DNA of 64,000 bases from Leptospira chreensis (lineage in GTDB: Bacteria; Spirochaetota; Leptospiria; Leptospirales; Leptospiraceae): positions 1 through 64,000 of the forward strand of contig NZ_JAFFPS010000070.1 in assembly GCF_016919165.1 (NCBI RefSeq). Direction: 5' to 3'. Positions 45,788-55,389 of this stretch are shown here, one piece after another. Positions within the stretch are counted from its first letter, which is position 1; each line of letters opens with the position of its first letter. A program made the position numbers and the translations under genes. The notes below the pieces were generated by a model. That model saw only the letters and a program-made list of their open reading frames with translations. It was not told where the DNA came from and did no database searches.

Positions 45788-45890
45788 ATCTGAGTCTCGC
45801 AAAACTATGATAGTAAACAAAAATCTTCCTTAAGTTAGACGCTGGATTTAGGAAGGAATGACTTTGAATTCAAAATTTAACGGGAGAACC
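45788..45890 (+). repeat. Intergenic repeat A, copy 4
   Basis: It begins ATCTGAGTCTCGCAAAACTA and contains TTAAGTTAGACGCTGG and GGAAGGAATGACTTTG. It follows the lipoprotein immunity gene just as the other copies follow theirs, and is followed after about 60 bp by repeat B. Confidence 0.7.
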
Positions 45891-45979
45891 ATCGATTTCT
45901 TGTTCAGAATAGAAGATTTTTATCAAAAATCAGAGCTTTATAGATTAAAGCAACCGTCACCAAACAAATCCGAGGACCC

Positions 45980-46053
45980 AGCCACACGGTAATAAAGTTT
46001 CATCTAGTTTCTTCTCTTAACCATGAGAGGTGTTTCCCGCGGAGGCGTGGCCA
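45980..46053 (+). repeat. Direct repeat B, right copy
   Basis: It aligns without gaps to 42785-42858 (6 of 74 differ). The hairpin arms here read CCGCG-GAGG-CGTGG. It ends 22 bases before the stop of the leftward RND gene, so the toxin array stops exactly here. No other feature in the ~300 bp between 45769 and 46075. Confidence 0.8.
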
Positions 46054-46074
46054 AGTAGAGCATTAGTTTTTCAC

Positions 46075-49000
46075 TTAAACCGTTTTCTTTTTATACAATA
46101 ACATAGTCGGAATCAAATACAATGTAAACAAAGAAGACACAGTCAAACCGATGACTACAGTAATCCCTAGTGGTCTCCAAAGTTGGCTGCCAGAGCCAGT
46201 GCTAATTGCCGTTGGTAGCAGTCCTAAAACTGTGGTCATAGTAGTTATTAAAATTGGTCGCAAGCGATCAAGCGAACAATTGATTACTTTTGTTTTGAAG
46301 TTTTGGTGAGAACTATCTTTAATCACGGAATCAACCAAAATGATTGCGTTGTTTACTGCAATTCCAGTCAACATGATGAGTCCGATGTAAACAGATATAT
46401 TTAAGGTCATTCTAGTAAAAAATAAAAATGCTAATGATGCAAAAATTCCAGAGGGTACACAGAAAATAATGAGTAATGGATAATAAAATGACTCAAAGAG
46501 AGTTGCTAACAATAAATAGATAATGATCCCCGAAAGAGAAAATAAAAAGATCATTTCAAATTGGTTTTTCTGAAGTTTTTTATAGGACTCACCAAACTCA
46601 AAGTAATAATTTGATGGTAATTGTAAATTTGATAATTTGTTAGAGATTCTTTGGACAGCAGTTCCTGTATCCAGCTTTCCCAATTTGGCAGAGATGGTGG
46701 CAACCTTTCGTTTATTTTTTCTATAAATTCGTGTTTCTCCTTTTCGTTCTTCTAATTCAATAATCGAAGACAAAAAGACCATGGACTTATTCGAGGTAGG
46801 GAAGGTAGTACTTAAAACTTGCGCTAAGTCCATCCTATCTTTTTCATCAAATCTGACTTTAATATCTACTTCTCGGTCATCTTCTAAAAACTTTGTCGGA
46901 ATGGATCCAGTAAGCGAAGTCTTCATTGCATTGGCAACATCAGAAGAACTCAATCGGTTGGAACCTGCCTTTTTCCTGTCAAAATTCAACACAATTTCAT
47001 CTTTTCCCTCCCGAAACCGGAGAGCCACTTGTTGGATTCCGTCTATACCTCCCACTATTTTCGCTGCTTCTTTTGCAATGTCTTGCAGTGTCTTTGAATC
47101 ATCTCCGATAAATTCAACATCCAATTCTTTTGCATCAGCTCCCGGACCTGCCTCTGAAAAGAAAACAAAAATACCAGGGATACTTTCTGACTCCGTTTTC
47201 AAATTCTCGATCACGTTAACTGTCTCCGAAATATATTCGGGCTTTAATGTAATGTTCACGTCAGCATGCCATTTTTCTACTTTACTCGTGACCTTTGCAA
47301 TGGCATCTTGTTGTGCAAAAAGTTTCTCAAGTTCTAGAATCTTCTTGTTAGTTGCATCCAAATGGATTCCTGTTTCTAATTCAACACTCGCACGTATCTC
47401 TCCAGTATCAGAAGGATCCATATACTCTTGCTTAAGAAAAATGATAGAAAAGACTCCGAAAAAAAGTAAAACCGCATAAGATATATAAAGTTTCTTTGGA
47501 TTTTCAAGAATGTAGAGCAATGAATTCCTATAATTCTCTTGTATAAACGTAAAACTAAGTTTCTTGAAGAAAGATATGATCTGCCAGTTCGGTGAGGGAA
47601 ATTTTATTTTTGCATTTACTCTCCAAATTTCCTGATCTTTAAATTGATCTTTGTTTTTAAGAAAAACAGTACTTGCTAAAACAGGAACTAAAACAATCGA
47701 AACAAGTAGTGAGATTACCAAAGTCCCCGATACTGTAATTGCTAAACCTCCGTAGAGTTGATTGGTTTCCTTTGAGGCAAATAAAAAAGGCAAAAAAACA
47801 GCAATATTGGTTAATACTGATGCAAATAATTCGGATGAGACACTATATGCGGACTCAAAATGGATATCCTTAGTAAACCCATTTTTTTGAAATTTGAGGA
47901 AAGAACTTTCCACTATGATAATGGATGAATCGACTATCATTCCAACACCAAGTGCCAAACCAGATAAACTCATCACATCAATTCCTACTTTATAGAATTT
48001 CATGATGGCAAAGGTGATAATGATTGAAATGGGTATTGATAAGGAGATAAGGCAAACAGCATAAATGCTTCTAATAAAGAGAAATAAAACAGCAATGGCG
48101 ATTAAGCCTCCGTAAATTGCTGTCTGCATCACACGATCTATAGCATCTTGTATGGCAATCGATTGATCATAGTTTATATTGATTTGAATTCCAGGAGATT
48201 GGACTTGAGAAACTAATTTTCTCAGTTCCATACAAACTTCTAGGGAATTGGCATCACCAGCTTTTTGAATAAAGATAGCGACTATCTCTTTACCATTTTC
48301 TCTAGAAATATTCTCTCTGTCCCTAAAACCATCATTGACGATGGCTAAGTCTTTTAGCCTAAGTATTTTGTCTTGGCTTGGAACTTTAATAACGGTTTCC
48401 GGGATATCGCCAATGGAAGTATATCTACCGACAAGTTTTACATTCACTAATCGATCACTTTCTCTGATTTGACCCACTGGCAAATTGATATTAGCCTTAT
48501 CCAAAGAGTCCATAATTTCTGAAATTCTAAGTTTATGGAATCCCAGTTTTTCTTTATCAACTTTTACAGAGATTTCTCTTTCAAATCCCCCTCCAATATT
48601 GATTTCACTAATCCCATCCACACGTTCGAATTTTTTCTTCAGTTTGTTTTCTGCAAAGGTTCTCAATTCTTTTAACGAAAGTTTGGACGACTCAAGTTTT
48701 ACAATAAAGATTGGGCGATCTGTTGGATCGAATCGAGTGATTGTTGGCTCTTCAACTTCGCGAGGAAAACTTCCTCGGATTAAATCAATTCTTGCCCTAA
48801 CATCCAATGATTTTTTTGCAACGTTTTCGGAAGTTCCAAAGGTAACATTGATTCTACTTTCACCTTCTTCCGAGGACGAATAAATAGACTGAATGTTTCC
48901 AACGCTTGAAATTTGTTCTTCAATTGGTTTAGTTAATATCTCTTCAATCTTTGAAGGAGATATTCCCGGATATCTTGTTATGATTGTGATGGCAGGATTT

Positions 49001-49122
49001 TCAACCGAAGGCATTAACGATATCGGCAAACGATATACACTCACGATACCTAGTAGTATCATTGAGGTTGCAAACATGTAGACTGTGATCGGTCTTTGGA
49101 ATAGTGTTTTTAATAAATCCAC
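46075..49122 (-). CDS. RND-family efflux transporter (inner-membrane pump 2)
   Basis: This 1015-residue AcrB/CusA-type permease has an N-terminal transmembrane start (MDLLKTLFQRPITVYMFATSMILLGIVSVYRLPISLMPSVENP), two large periplasmic loops and twelve predicted membrane helices. TM4 carries LALGVGMIVDSSIIIVE (a single Asp where AcrB has two). TM10 has GIAVNNAIILVD (Asn in place of the AcrB lysine), a common variant in RND exporters. It would use the proton gradient to export a substrate through an adaptor and TolC. The start is 2 bases from the preceding RND gene, so two different RND subunits are made together, as in MdtBC-type heteromeric pumps. Last gene of the leftward operon. Confidence 0.93.
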   Translation of the reverse strand: MDLLKTLFQRPITVYMFATSMILLGIVSVYRLPISLMPSVENPAITIITRYPGISPSKIEEILTKPIEEQISSVGNIQSIYSSSEEGESRINVTFGTSENVAKKSLDVRARIDLIRGSFPREVEEPTITRFDPTDRPIFIVKLESSKLSLKELRTFAENKLKKKFERVDGISEINIGGGFEREISVKVDKEKLGFHKLRISEIMDSLDKANINLPVGQIRESDRLVNVKLVGRYTSIGDIPETVIKVPSQDKILRLKDLAIVNDGFRDRENISRENGKEIVAIFIQKAGDANSLEVCMELRKLVSQVQSPGIQININYDQSIAIQDAIDRVMQTAIYGGLIAIAVLFLFIRSIYAVCLISLSIPISIIITFAIMKFYKVGIDVMSLSGLALGVGMIVDSSIIIVESSFLKFQKNGFTKDIHFESAYSVSSELFASVLTNIAVFLPFLFASKETNQLYGGLAITVSGTLVISLLVSIVLVPVLASTVFLKNKDQFKDQEIWRVNAKIKFPSPNWQIISFFKKLSFTFIQENYRNSLLYILENPKKLYISYAVLLFFGVFSIIFLKQEYMDPSDTGEIRASVELETGIHLDATNKKILELEKLFAQQDAIAKVTSKVEKWHADVNITLKPEYISETVNVIENLKTESESIPGIFVFFSEAGPGADAKELDVEFIGDDSKTLQDIAKEAAKIVGGIDGIQQVALRFREGKDEIVLNFDRKKAGSNRLSSSDVANAMKTSLTGSIPTKFLEDDREVDIKVRFDEKDRMDLAQVLSTTFPTSNKSMVFLSSIIELEERKGETRIYRKNKRKVATISAKLGKLDTGTAVQRISNKLSNLQLPSNYYFEFGESYKKLQKNQFEMIFLFSLSGIIIYLLLATLFESFYYPLLIIFCVPSGIFASLAFLFFTRMTLNISVYIGLIMLTGIAVNNAIILVDSVIKDSSHQNFKTKVINCSLDRLRPILITTMTTVLGLLPTAISTGSGSQLWRPLGITVVIGLTVSSLFTLYLIPTMLLYKKKTV

Positions 49123-49124
49123 GA

Positions 49125-52100
49125 TTATTTATCTTTGGATATTTTTTTCTTTTTTTTAACTTGGTTGACTTCAAAAGGAATTAATGAAGAAACTTTTGGT
49201 AGATTTTTTCGTATACTGGAATCATAGAGAATTGGGATGACAACCAGTGAAAAAATCGTGGAAAAGAATAATCCGCCAATTACGGCCACAGCCAATGGAG
49301 CTTGAGGGGAAGGGTTCCCAAAAGTAATAATTGCTGGAATCATACCTAACATTGTCGTTGCTGTTGTATTCAAAATTGTAAAAAGTCGTTTTTTGATTCC
49401 AGATTTTAGTAGTTCAATTCCTGTTAATGAATTTGCACTATTAGTCAACCGATAAGTATCAACAAGTATAATCCCATTGTTAACAACCAAGCCTGCGAGC
49501 AAAACGATTCCCATTGAAGAAATGATATTCAGACTCTGACCAAAGAGAAATAAAAACAAAAAAGAACCAAAGATTGTTATTATGATTGATGAAAGGATGA
49601 TAAAAGGTTGAACCAGATTTTCAAATTGCGATGCCATAGTCATATAAACTAAAATAATTGCAAAAATTGCTGCGTATGATAAAGCAAAGAAAGACTTTTG
49701 CATTTCTCGATGCGAATCTCCTTCCAAAACAGATACGTCCCTATTTTGTTCATATTCGCTGATTGTATTTTTTATCTGACCTTCTAATCCTTCTTTATCG
49801 CTATCGGAAGTAGATAACGACAAAGTAGCCGTCCGGGAACCATCCTTTCTGAATATTTTTCTATCAATTTCAGCATCTTCTAAGTGAGCAAATGAAGAAA
49901 ACTTAATCATTTTCCCAGAGGGTGTTTCAATTGGTATTTCTAAAATCGAATCTTTGTCATAACGATCTTCAAGTCTTGACCTGACTAAGATTTCAAATTC
50001 ATAATCATTCTCTCTAAATTTAGAAGCAAAATCTCCTTTCACGAAAGATTTCATATTTGTTGCAATTTTTTCAACGGTTAGACCGAAAAATGCCATTTTG
50101 TTTCTATCCAGAATGACTCGAACTTCTTTTGTTTTTTGGCCCAAAGAAGATTTATAACTATTTATAATTGGATTTTTTTTTAGCGTCTCCTCAATTTTTG
50201 AAGTCACTTCTCTAATTTTAATCCAATTTTGACCTGATATTTCTAAGTTAAAATCAAATCCATCTGAAGATAATAAAGAGGCTAATATTGTTTTTGTTGG
50301 AATCAAAGAAATTTCAGAGTTAGAAGATTTACTAATCTGAGTTAATCTATTTTGGATTTTTTCTTGATGATCCTCAAAGCTAACACCATCTTTGAGTTGA
50401 ACAAAAATTTCTGCTCTATTTAATCCGAAATCTGATTTTGGATTTACCACAAGGTCTTTATCTTCATATCCTATTTGCTGTAGAATATTTTTAGTATCAT
50501 TGGTTTCTTGAATGAGTTGGTCCAATTTATTACAAATTGCTTCTGTCTGAAGCAGAGTAGTGCCCTCTGGTGCTTTTATTTTAATAGTAAAACTTCCCTG
50601 ATCAAGCTCCGGCATCATTTCCTTTGGTAAAAGGAGGAATAAAAAAAAAGTCAGCAGTGTAAATCCTATAAGTAACAGATAAGAAAAAGATTTTCTCTTA
50701 TAAAATAGATTTAGGAAAAAAAGTATTAGATTTTCAAAGCGTTCGACGAGTAGTAAGAACTTGCTCTTATCGGATTTTTTATTTGGGATAACATTGAAAA
50801 AATCCAATTGGGTTAAAGTTGGAATCAATGTGGTTGAAACGATGAAAGAGGAAACAAGTGATAATGTGATTGTTAATGCAAAATCACTAAATATTGCTCC
50901 AGCAATTCCATCGACGAATAATACAGGTAAAAAAACGACGCAACTTGTGACAGTAGAAGCAATTAAAGAACCATAGACTTCATGAACCCCCGAAATTCCT
51001 GCATCAATAAAATTGTGCATTTCTTTCATTTTGGTTCTTATTGATTCTAGTACAACAGCTGATGAGTCTACTACCATTCCGACTCCTAATGCGAGCCCAC
51101 CCATAGACATTGTATTTACTGTGATATTTAGAAAATACATGAATATGAGTGTTAATAAAGAAGACAATGGAATTGCAGAAACTACAATGATTGGTTCTCT
51201 CCAGTTCTGATAAAACAAGTATAAGATAAAATAACAAATGACAGCTGCAAAAAGCCCTGACAGAATTACTGAAGTAACGGCTTCTTTAATGAAAATAGAT
51301 TGATCTTCAACTATTTCAAAATGAACTTCATTATTAAACTTTTCGTTCAATTCTTCAATTAAACTAACTAGGTTCGAAACAATGGAAACGGTATTTTTAC
51401 CAGATTCTTTTTTGATTGAAATAGATATACTTTCAGACGAATTCAGTTTGGTGATACTTGTCCTCTCTTTGGTACCATCTTTTATTTCTGCGATCGATTT
51501 TAGATAAATTGGTACGCCTTGTTCCGTTAATCCAATGAGTGTATCATTTATTTGATCTAATGATTTAAACGCACCGTCTGTACGAATTAAAATCTCTTTA
51601 TCATTTTGTCTGATATTTCCTGCAGGAAAATTGAGGTTTGCAGCTGATATTTGATCGATAACAGTATCAATACCTATGCCGTATGCTTGTAAGCGATCTC
51701 TATCTACTACTACTTGAATTTGTCTTTGAAGCCCGCCAGAAAGTGAAACAGCAGCAACACCTTCAGATCGTTCAAGATAAGGGAAGATAGTCTTTTGTAA
51801 AAAAAAACGAATATCTTTCAACGATTTCCCTTTTGGAATTGCTGCAAGTCTTAAAATTGGGGATTCATTTGGATCAAAACGGAGAACTATAGATTTTTTG
51901 GTATCTTGCGGTAAATTCCCTTTTACTAAATCTACTTTTTCTCGAGTTTGAATCATTGCCTGATCCATGTTTGTTCCCCATCGGAATCGGATATAAACAA
52001 TAGATGCACCTTCAACTGAATCAGAAGAGATTCGATCAGTGCCCGGAACCGATGCGACAATTTCTTCAATGGGTTTAGATATTAGCGTTTCGATCTCACC

Positions 52101-52262
52101 AGGCGATGCATTGGGATAAAGTGTAACTATAGTTAATGTTGGAAACGAAATATTAGGAAGGAGGTCTATTTTTAGTTTGAGGGTCGCTATCGTTCCAAAC
52201 AAGAGAATCAGCAAAAACCCAACGCCAGTAGTAACTCGTCTGGTTATAAAATACTGTACCAT
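49125..52262 (-). CDS. RND-family efflux transporter (inner-membrane pump 1)
   Basis: This 1045-residue RND permease has N-terminal MVQYFITRRVTTGVGFLLILLFG, LPNISFPTLTIVTLYP and a GTDRISSDSVEGAS porter-domain motif. TM4 carries LALGVGMVVDSSAVVLE and TM10 has LAGLVVNNGIILVDTYR. A lysine-rich C-terminus follows (VNQVKKKKKISKDK). It is clearly paralogous to its downstream neighbour but diverged, and the two are packed together. Located one base after the Ig-like lipoprotein gene. Substrate unknown; the adaptor and channel are encoded divergently at 57.9-60.7 kb. Confidence 0.93.
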   Translation of the reverse strand: MVQYFITRRVTTGVGFLLILLFGTIATLKLKIDLLPNISFPTLTIVTLYPNASPGEIETLISKPIEEIVASVPGTDRISSDSVEGASIVYIRFRWGTNMDQAMIQTREKVDLVKGNLPQDTKKSIVLRFDPNESPILRLAAIPKGKSLKDIRFFLQKTIFPYLERSEGVAAVSLSGGLQRQIQVVVDRDRLQAYGIGIDTVIDQISAANLNFPAGNIRQNDKEILIRTDGAFKSLDQINDTLIGLTEQGVPIYLKSIAEIKDGTKERTSITKLNSSESISISIKKESGKNTVSIVSNLVSLIEELNEKFNNEVHFEIVEDQSIFIKEAVTSVILSGLFAAVICYFILYLFYQNWREPIIVVSAIPLSSLLTLIFMYFLNITVNTMSMGGLALGVGMVVDSSAVVLESIRTKMKEMHNFIDAGISGVHEVYGSLIASTVTSCVVFLPVLFVDGIAGAIFSDFALTITLSLVSSFIVSTTLIPTLTQLDFFNVIPNKKSDKSKFLLLVERFENLILFFLNLFYKRKSFSYLLLIGFTLLTFFLFLLLPKEMMPELDQGSFTIKIKAPEGTTLLQTEAICNKLDQLIQETNDTKNILQQIGYEDKDLVVNPKSDFGLNRAEIFVQLKDGVSFEDHQEKIQNRLTQISKSSNSEISLIPTKTILASLLSSDGFDFNLEISGQNWIKIREVTSKIEETLKKNPIINSYKSSLGQKTKEVRVILDRNKMAFFGLTVEKIATNMKSFVKGDFASKFRENDYEFEILVRSRLEDRYDKDSILEIPIETPSGKMIKFSSFAHLEDAEIDRKIFRKDGSRTATLSLSTSDSDKEGLEGQIKNTISEYEQNRDVSVLEGDSHREMQKSFFALSYAAIFAIILVYMTMASQFENLVQPFIILSSIIITIFGSFLFLFLFGQSLNIISSMGIVLLAGLVVNNGIILVDTYRLTNSANSLTGIELLKSGIKKRLFTILNTTATTMLGMIPAIITFGNPSPQAPLAVAVIGGLFFSTIFSLVVIPILYDSSIRKNLPKVSSLIPFEVNQVKKKKKISKDK

Positions 52263-52263
52263 C

Positions 52264-53814
52264 TTACGGATTTAATCTAAATCGAAAGTTAAAGTCTTGT
52301 TTCATATAATTACCATACTGATCTATAACACCTTGTTTTCCACCTTTGACAGTGAATATATATGTTGAAGGATTTGGAGCAAAACTGAATAGTCTTGTGC
52401 GCATCAAGAATCTGTCAGTTGGTAAAGGGGATACATCTACTGGTAAATTTAAATAGGGGGAGCCAATATTTGGGCCAAAATCATACCTGACATCAAAATC
52501 TATGCTTGAAAGTTGTAGACTTAGGTCTCTAGGTGATGATGTTATATCACATGTTGCTAAGGTTTCACCTCTACAAAAATAAATGTAAAACCCATTGGTG
52601 CCTGTTTCTAAATTGTAATTTGGACCAACACCACCATCACTGTTAATACTTGAAATAATGCTAGTGTTTAGTTGTATAGTGTTCGGTTGATCTAAATAAA
52701 TGCCTCTTACCCAAAGAGGACGACTTCGTGGTCCATTGATTTTAATATTATAAACATAAGCCTTTGTTAAGGTATTATTCTGAATATCTCGAATTTGATC
52801 AGAAACTTTCATTTGATATACTGTATCTATATCTAATACCGAGGATGGAGTAATTCTAAACCGAGTACTATTTGCTGAAACATCTTGAATTGTATAAGTC
52901 ACAGAAGGAGTAAAGGAAATTGCATCATTGATTGAAGAAGGCAAAATTGGTTCGTCGAATTGTATAAAAAATGAATCGTCTTTTTCAAATCCAGCGACCG
53001 TTATATATTCGGTAGCTACAAAATTGGTAACGGTTGTAGATGAAATTTCAGTAAAGTTTGGTTTTACGAAATCATTTCCAACAGTAAAATTCAATTGATA
53101 ACTTTTGATCAAAGTATTACCTGAGGAATCTTGAATGGAGGCAGGTATAGTAAGTGTATAGTTTGTACCAAATGCTAACGGAGTAAGTAGAATTAGTGTC
53201 ACGGTTGTACCGTCACCACTTAAAGTTGCTGCTGGAAAATCGAAACTGATTTGAGGAGAACTGCTTATATTAGTCAATATAGACGAAAGCTTCATTGCTT
53301 TTGAAAAAGTTAATTGGATAGTTGTATTTGTTTGAATTCCCACCGCACCATTTGATGGAATGGTTGAAACAAGTTCTGGTTGTTGCGAATCTTCATTCAC
53401 ATAAAAATTTGAAGAATAGTCCCTAATTAAGTTAACACCTTCTGAACTTTCAGCTTTCGATCCTAATAAAGTATACCTATATTGCCCAGCCTGGCTCAGA
53501 ATAGCCTTAGGCTTAAATACCATCATTTTATCGATCCAGGAAAACAATCCATCTACACTGATAGATCCATTCCGTAATGTAAAACTTCCTTCTGTAACCG
53601 TCTTGTTCATATCTTTCGAGAATAAGATTGAAATTTCACTATAAGGAGAGACGGCATTTTGTTCGTTTAACGGTGCTGCGGATAAAACCACCGGCGCTTG
53701 AGAGTTAGGAAGAAGATCCAACGCTGGAAAAACTGAGAACGGTCCTTTCCCATTTTCGAGTAACTGACTACAAGAGATCATTAAAGAGCAAAATAAAATG
53801 GCTAATTGTTTCAT
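52264..53814 (-). CDS. Ig-like domain lipoprotein (SbsA-type repeats)
   Basis: This 516-residue lipoprotein (MKQLAILFCSLMISCSQ, lipobox M-I-S-C) has three to four tandem bacterial Ig-like domains of the SbsA type. Each has the pattern 'S-x-L-F-S-(K/R)-x-M' at its start (SILFSKDMN, QLTFSKAM, FIQFDEPIL) and a 'Y-x-(L/V)-x-(I/V)' end (YRYTLLGSKA, YTLTIPASIQD, YQMKVSDQIRD). A final domain has a Cys pair (FCRGETLATCDI). Probably anchored to the outer membrane. The gene overlaps its upstream paralogue by one base and precedes the RND pump by one base, so it is physically tied to the efflux operon. Confidence 0.85.
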   Translation of the reverse strand: MKQLAILFCSLMISCSQLLENGKGPFSVFPALDLLPNSQAPVVLSAAPLNEQNAVSPYSEISILFSKDMNKTVTEGSFTLRNGSISVDGLFSWIDKMMVFKPKAILSQAGQYRYTLLGSKAESSEGVNLIRDYSSNFYVNEDSQQPELVSTIPSNGAVGIQTNTTIQLTFSKAMKLSSILTNISSSPQISFDFPAATLSGDGTTVTLILLTPLAFGTNYTLTIPASIQDSSGNTLIKSYQLNFTVGNDFVKPNFTEISSTTVTNFVATEYITVAGFEKDDSFFIQFDEPILPSSINDAISFTPSVTYTIQDVSANSTRFRITPSSVLDIDTVYQMKVSDQIRDIQNNTLTKAYVYNIKINGPRSRPLWVRGIYLDQPNTIQLNTSIISSINSDGGVGPNYNLETGTNGFYIYFCRGETLATCDITSSPRDLSLQLSSIDFDVRYDFGPNIGSPYLNLPVDVSPLPTDRFLMRTRLFSFAPNPSTYIFTVKGGKQGVIDQYGNYMKQDFNFRFRLNP

Positions 53815-55385
53815 TAAAGTCTCTGGAATAAAAAAGATTCACTCGTTTGGAGATAGTTTTCATTAATATCTCTTAGGCCAGCGGATCCACCAAGAATGGT
53901 TTTTTTGTATTGAACGTTTGGAAAAATTGATTTAATTCCGATTTTATATACACCAGGCGTAGAACAAAAAGCAGGCGGAGCATAGTCTTTGTAGTAAACT
54001 AAAGGTGAGCCTCCACCTGGGCCACCTGAAAAATAGCTAAACGATACTTGGTTGAATATATCACCGTCCCCATTTGTTTTAAGTGCACAACCTCCAGCAG
54101 TGTTAAAAGAAATTTCGAACATGTAATCCATGAGCGAACAATCTGTGGAGGTAATTGAAACAGAATAAATCTTATTTTGGTCAAATGGAAAGGAGACAGC
54201 GTTTGGATTTGAATCTATTGTTGGTACACAAGTAGCAGATACACTATAACCAGTGACACTATTGATTGTAATGGGAAGGCTATCATTGGAATTGTTAGTG
54301 ATAAAATCGATGATATAACTATTTCCTAACGGAATAGCATTGGAATCTTGTGCTGTTGACGAAAAATTCAATCTATATCTAGAATCTTGATTGAGAGGAG
54401 AATTTGGAGTAAATTCTAGAATTTGTCCTGTAGACCATCTATACTTTCCCGAAATAGAGGGAGAAAATGAAATAGCACGTTCCACGGTCTCCTGTTTCAT
54501 AGGTCTGTTGAATGTAAAACGAAAACTATCAAACTTTGATACATCAATAAATTCACTCAAAACCGGAGACGGACTCACTACAGGCCATGCAGGACTTAAT
54601 GGGAAAGGGGTAACTTGAAAAGTTAAGGCAGTTGCAATAGTACCAGTGTAAAATGAATTAGAAAATTCCTTCTTAATTGGAACACCTAACCTACTTTTAG
54701 CCGAACTTGATACTCTAACCGTATAGCTTGTTGATGTTTGCAGCGGTGATTGAAGTCTAAGTCTTAATATTGTTGAATTTCCTGACCACTCTTTAACAAA
54801 TACTGCGGGGCCACCTGAAATAGTTGTCGCAGCGGATGTTTCAGCTTCATCCATCGATTGCGAAAAGTATAATATAATATCTTGATTGAGTGGCCAATTT
54901 TCAATCAGTGAATTACTTATGACAGGTTCTGCATTAATGACTTCCGGCGGATCTACAAATCCAATCGTATAAAAATCAGACACATAATCTTTGGTTAAAG
55001 TGTTATTCTTTAAGTCTTTCGCTATGGAGCGATTGATTTTAATCTCATATCTTTTCCCTATAGTTAACCCAAGCTTAAAATTCAAATCTAAAAGATAATC
55101 TGATCGCCAGTTAAATGCTGAGGTTACGTTCCCTCCGTTCGAGGAAATGGAAATAGCAAGTTCGGTTGCATTTCTATTCATTGGTCTAGAAAATAATAGA
55201 GAAATAGTCGAATCTAACGGTACTTCTTTTGATCCTGTAAATGGAGAAATAGTTAAGACATTTGGCCGTTCAAAATCCGATGGATCACTCAATCCCAATA
55301 AGTAGGCCTTATCTGCTAAATCTTTCAATTGTTCATTACATGAAATACAAAAGGTTAAGATTAGTAAGAAGGATAAGGATTTCAT
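53814..55385 (-). CDS. Ig-like domain lipoprotein (SbsA-type repeats), paralogue
   Basis: This 523-residue lipoprotein (MKSLSFLLILTFCISCNEQ, lipobox C-I-S-C) has at least three SbsA-type Ig-like domains (SLLFSRPMNRNATE, ILYFSQSMDEAETS, RFTFNRPMKQETVE). The C-terminal domain is longer and cysteine-containing (SATCVPTID, TDCSLMDYM, GGCAL). It is paralogous in plan to the next gene and overlaps it by one base. Such lipoproteins are common in Leptospira; why two are wired into an RND operon is unclear, possibly as surface partners or cargo. Confidence 0.85.
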   Translation of the reverse strand: MKSLSFLLILTFCISCNEQLKDLADKAYLLGLSDPSDFERPNVLTISPFTGSKEVPLDSTISLLFSRPMNRNATELAISISSNGGNVTSAFNWRSDYLLDLNFKLGLTIGKRYEIKINRSIAKDLKNNTLTKDYVSDFYTIGFVDPPEVINAEPVISNSLIENWPLNQDIILYFSQSMDEAETSAATTISGGPAVFVKEWSGNSTILRLRLQSPLQTSTSYTVRVSSSAKSRLGVPIKKEFSNSFYTGTIATALTFQVTPFPLSPAWPVVSPSPVLSEFIDVSKFDSFRFTFNRPMKQETVERAISFSPSISGKYRWSTGQILEFTPNSPLNQDSRYRLNFSSTAQDSNAIPLGNSYIIDFITNNSNDSLPITINSVTGYSVSATCVPTIDSNPNAVSFPFDQNKIYSVSITSTDCSLMDYMFEISFNTAGGCALKTNGDGDIFNQVSFSYFSGGPGGGSPLVYYKDYAPPAFCSTPGVYKIGIKSIFPNVQYKKTILGGSAGLRDINENYLQTSESFLFQRL

Positions 55386-55389
55386 AACA

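Noticed and set aside
41013..45890. Repeat A as integron attC sites
   Set aside because: Copies 1 and 4 contain GTTAGAC, but copies 2 and 3 do not, the matching left core is missing, and similarity continues past the supposed core. No integrase gene was seen.
46781..47479. 232-codon frame opposite the RND gene
   Set aside because: Serine-rich antisense shadow of a strongly conserved RND coding region.
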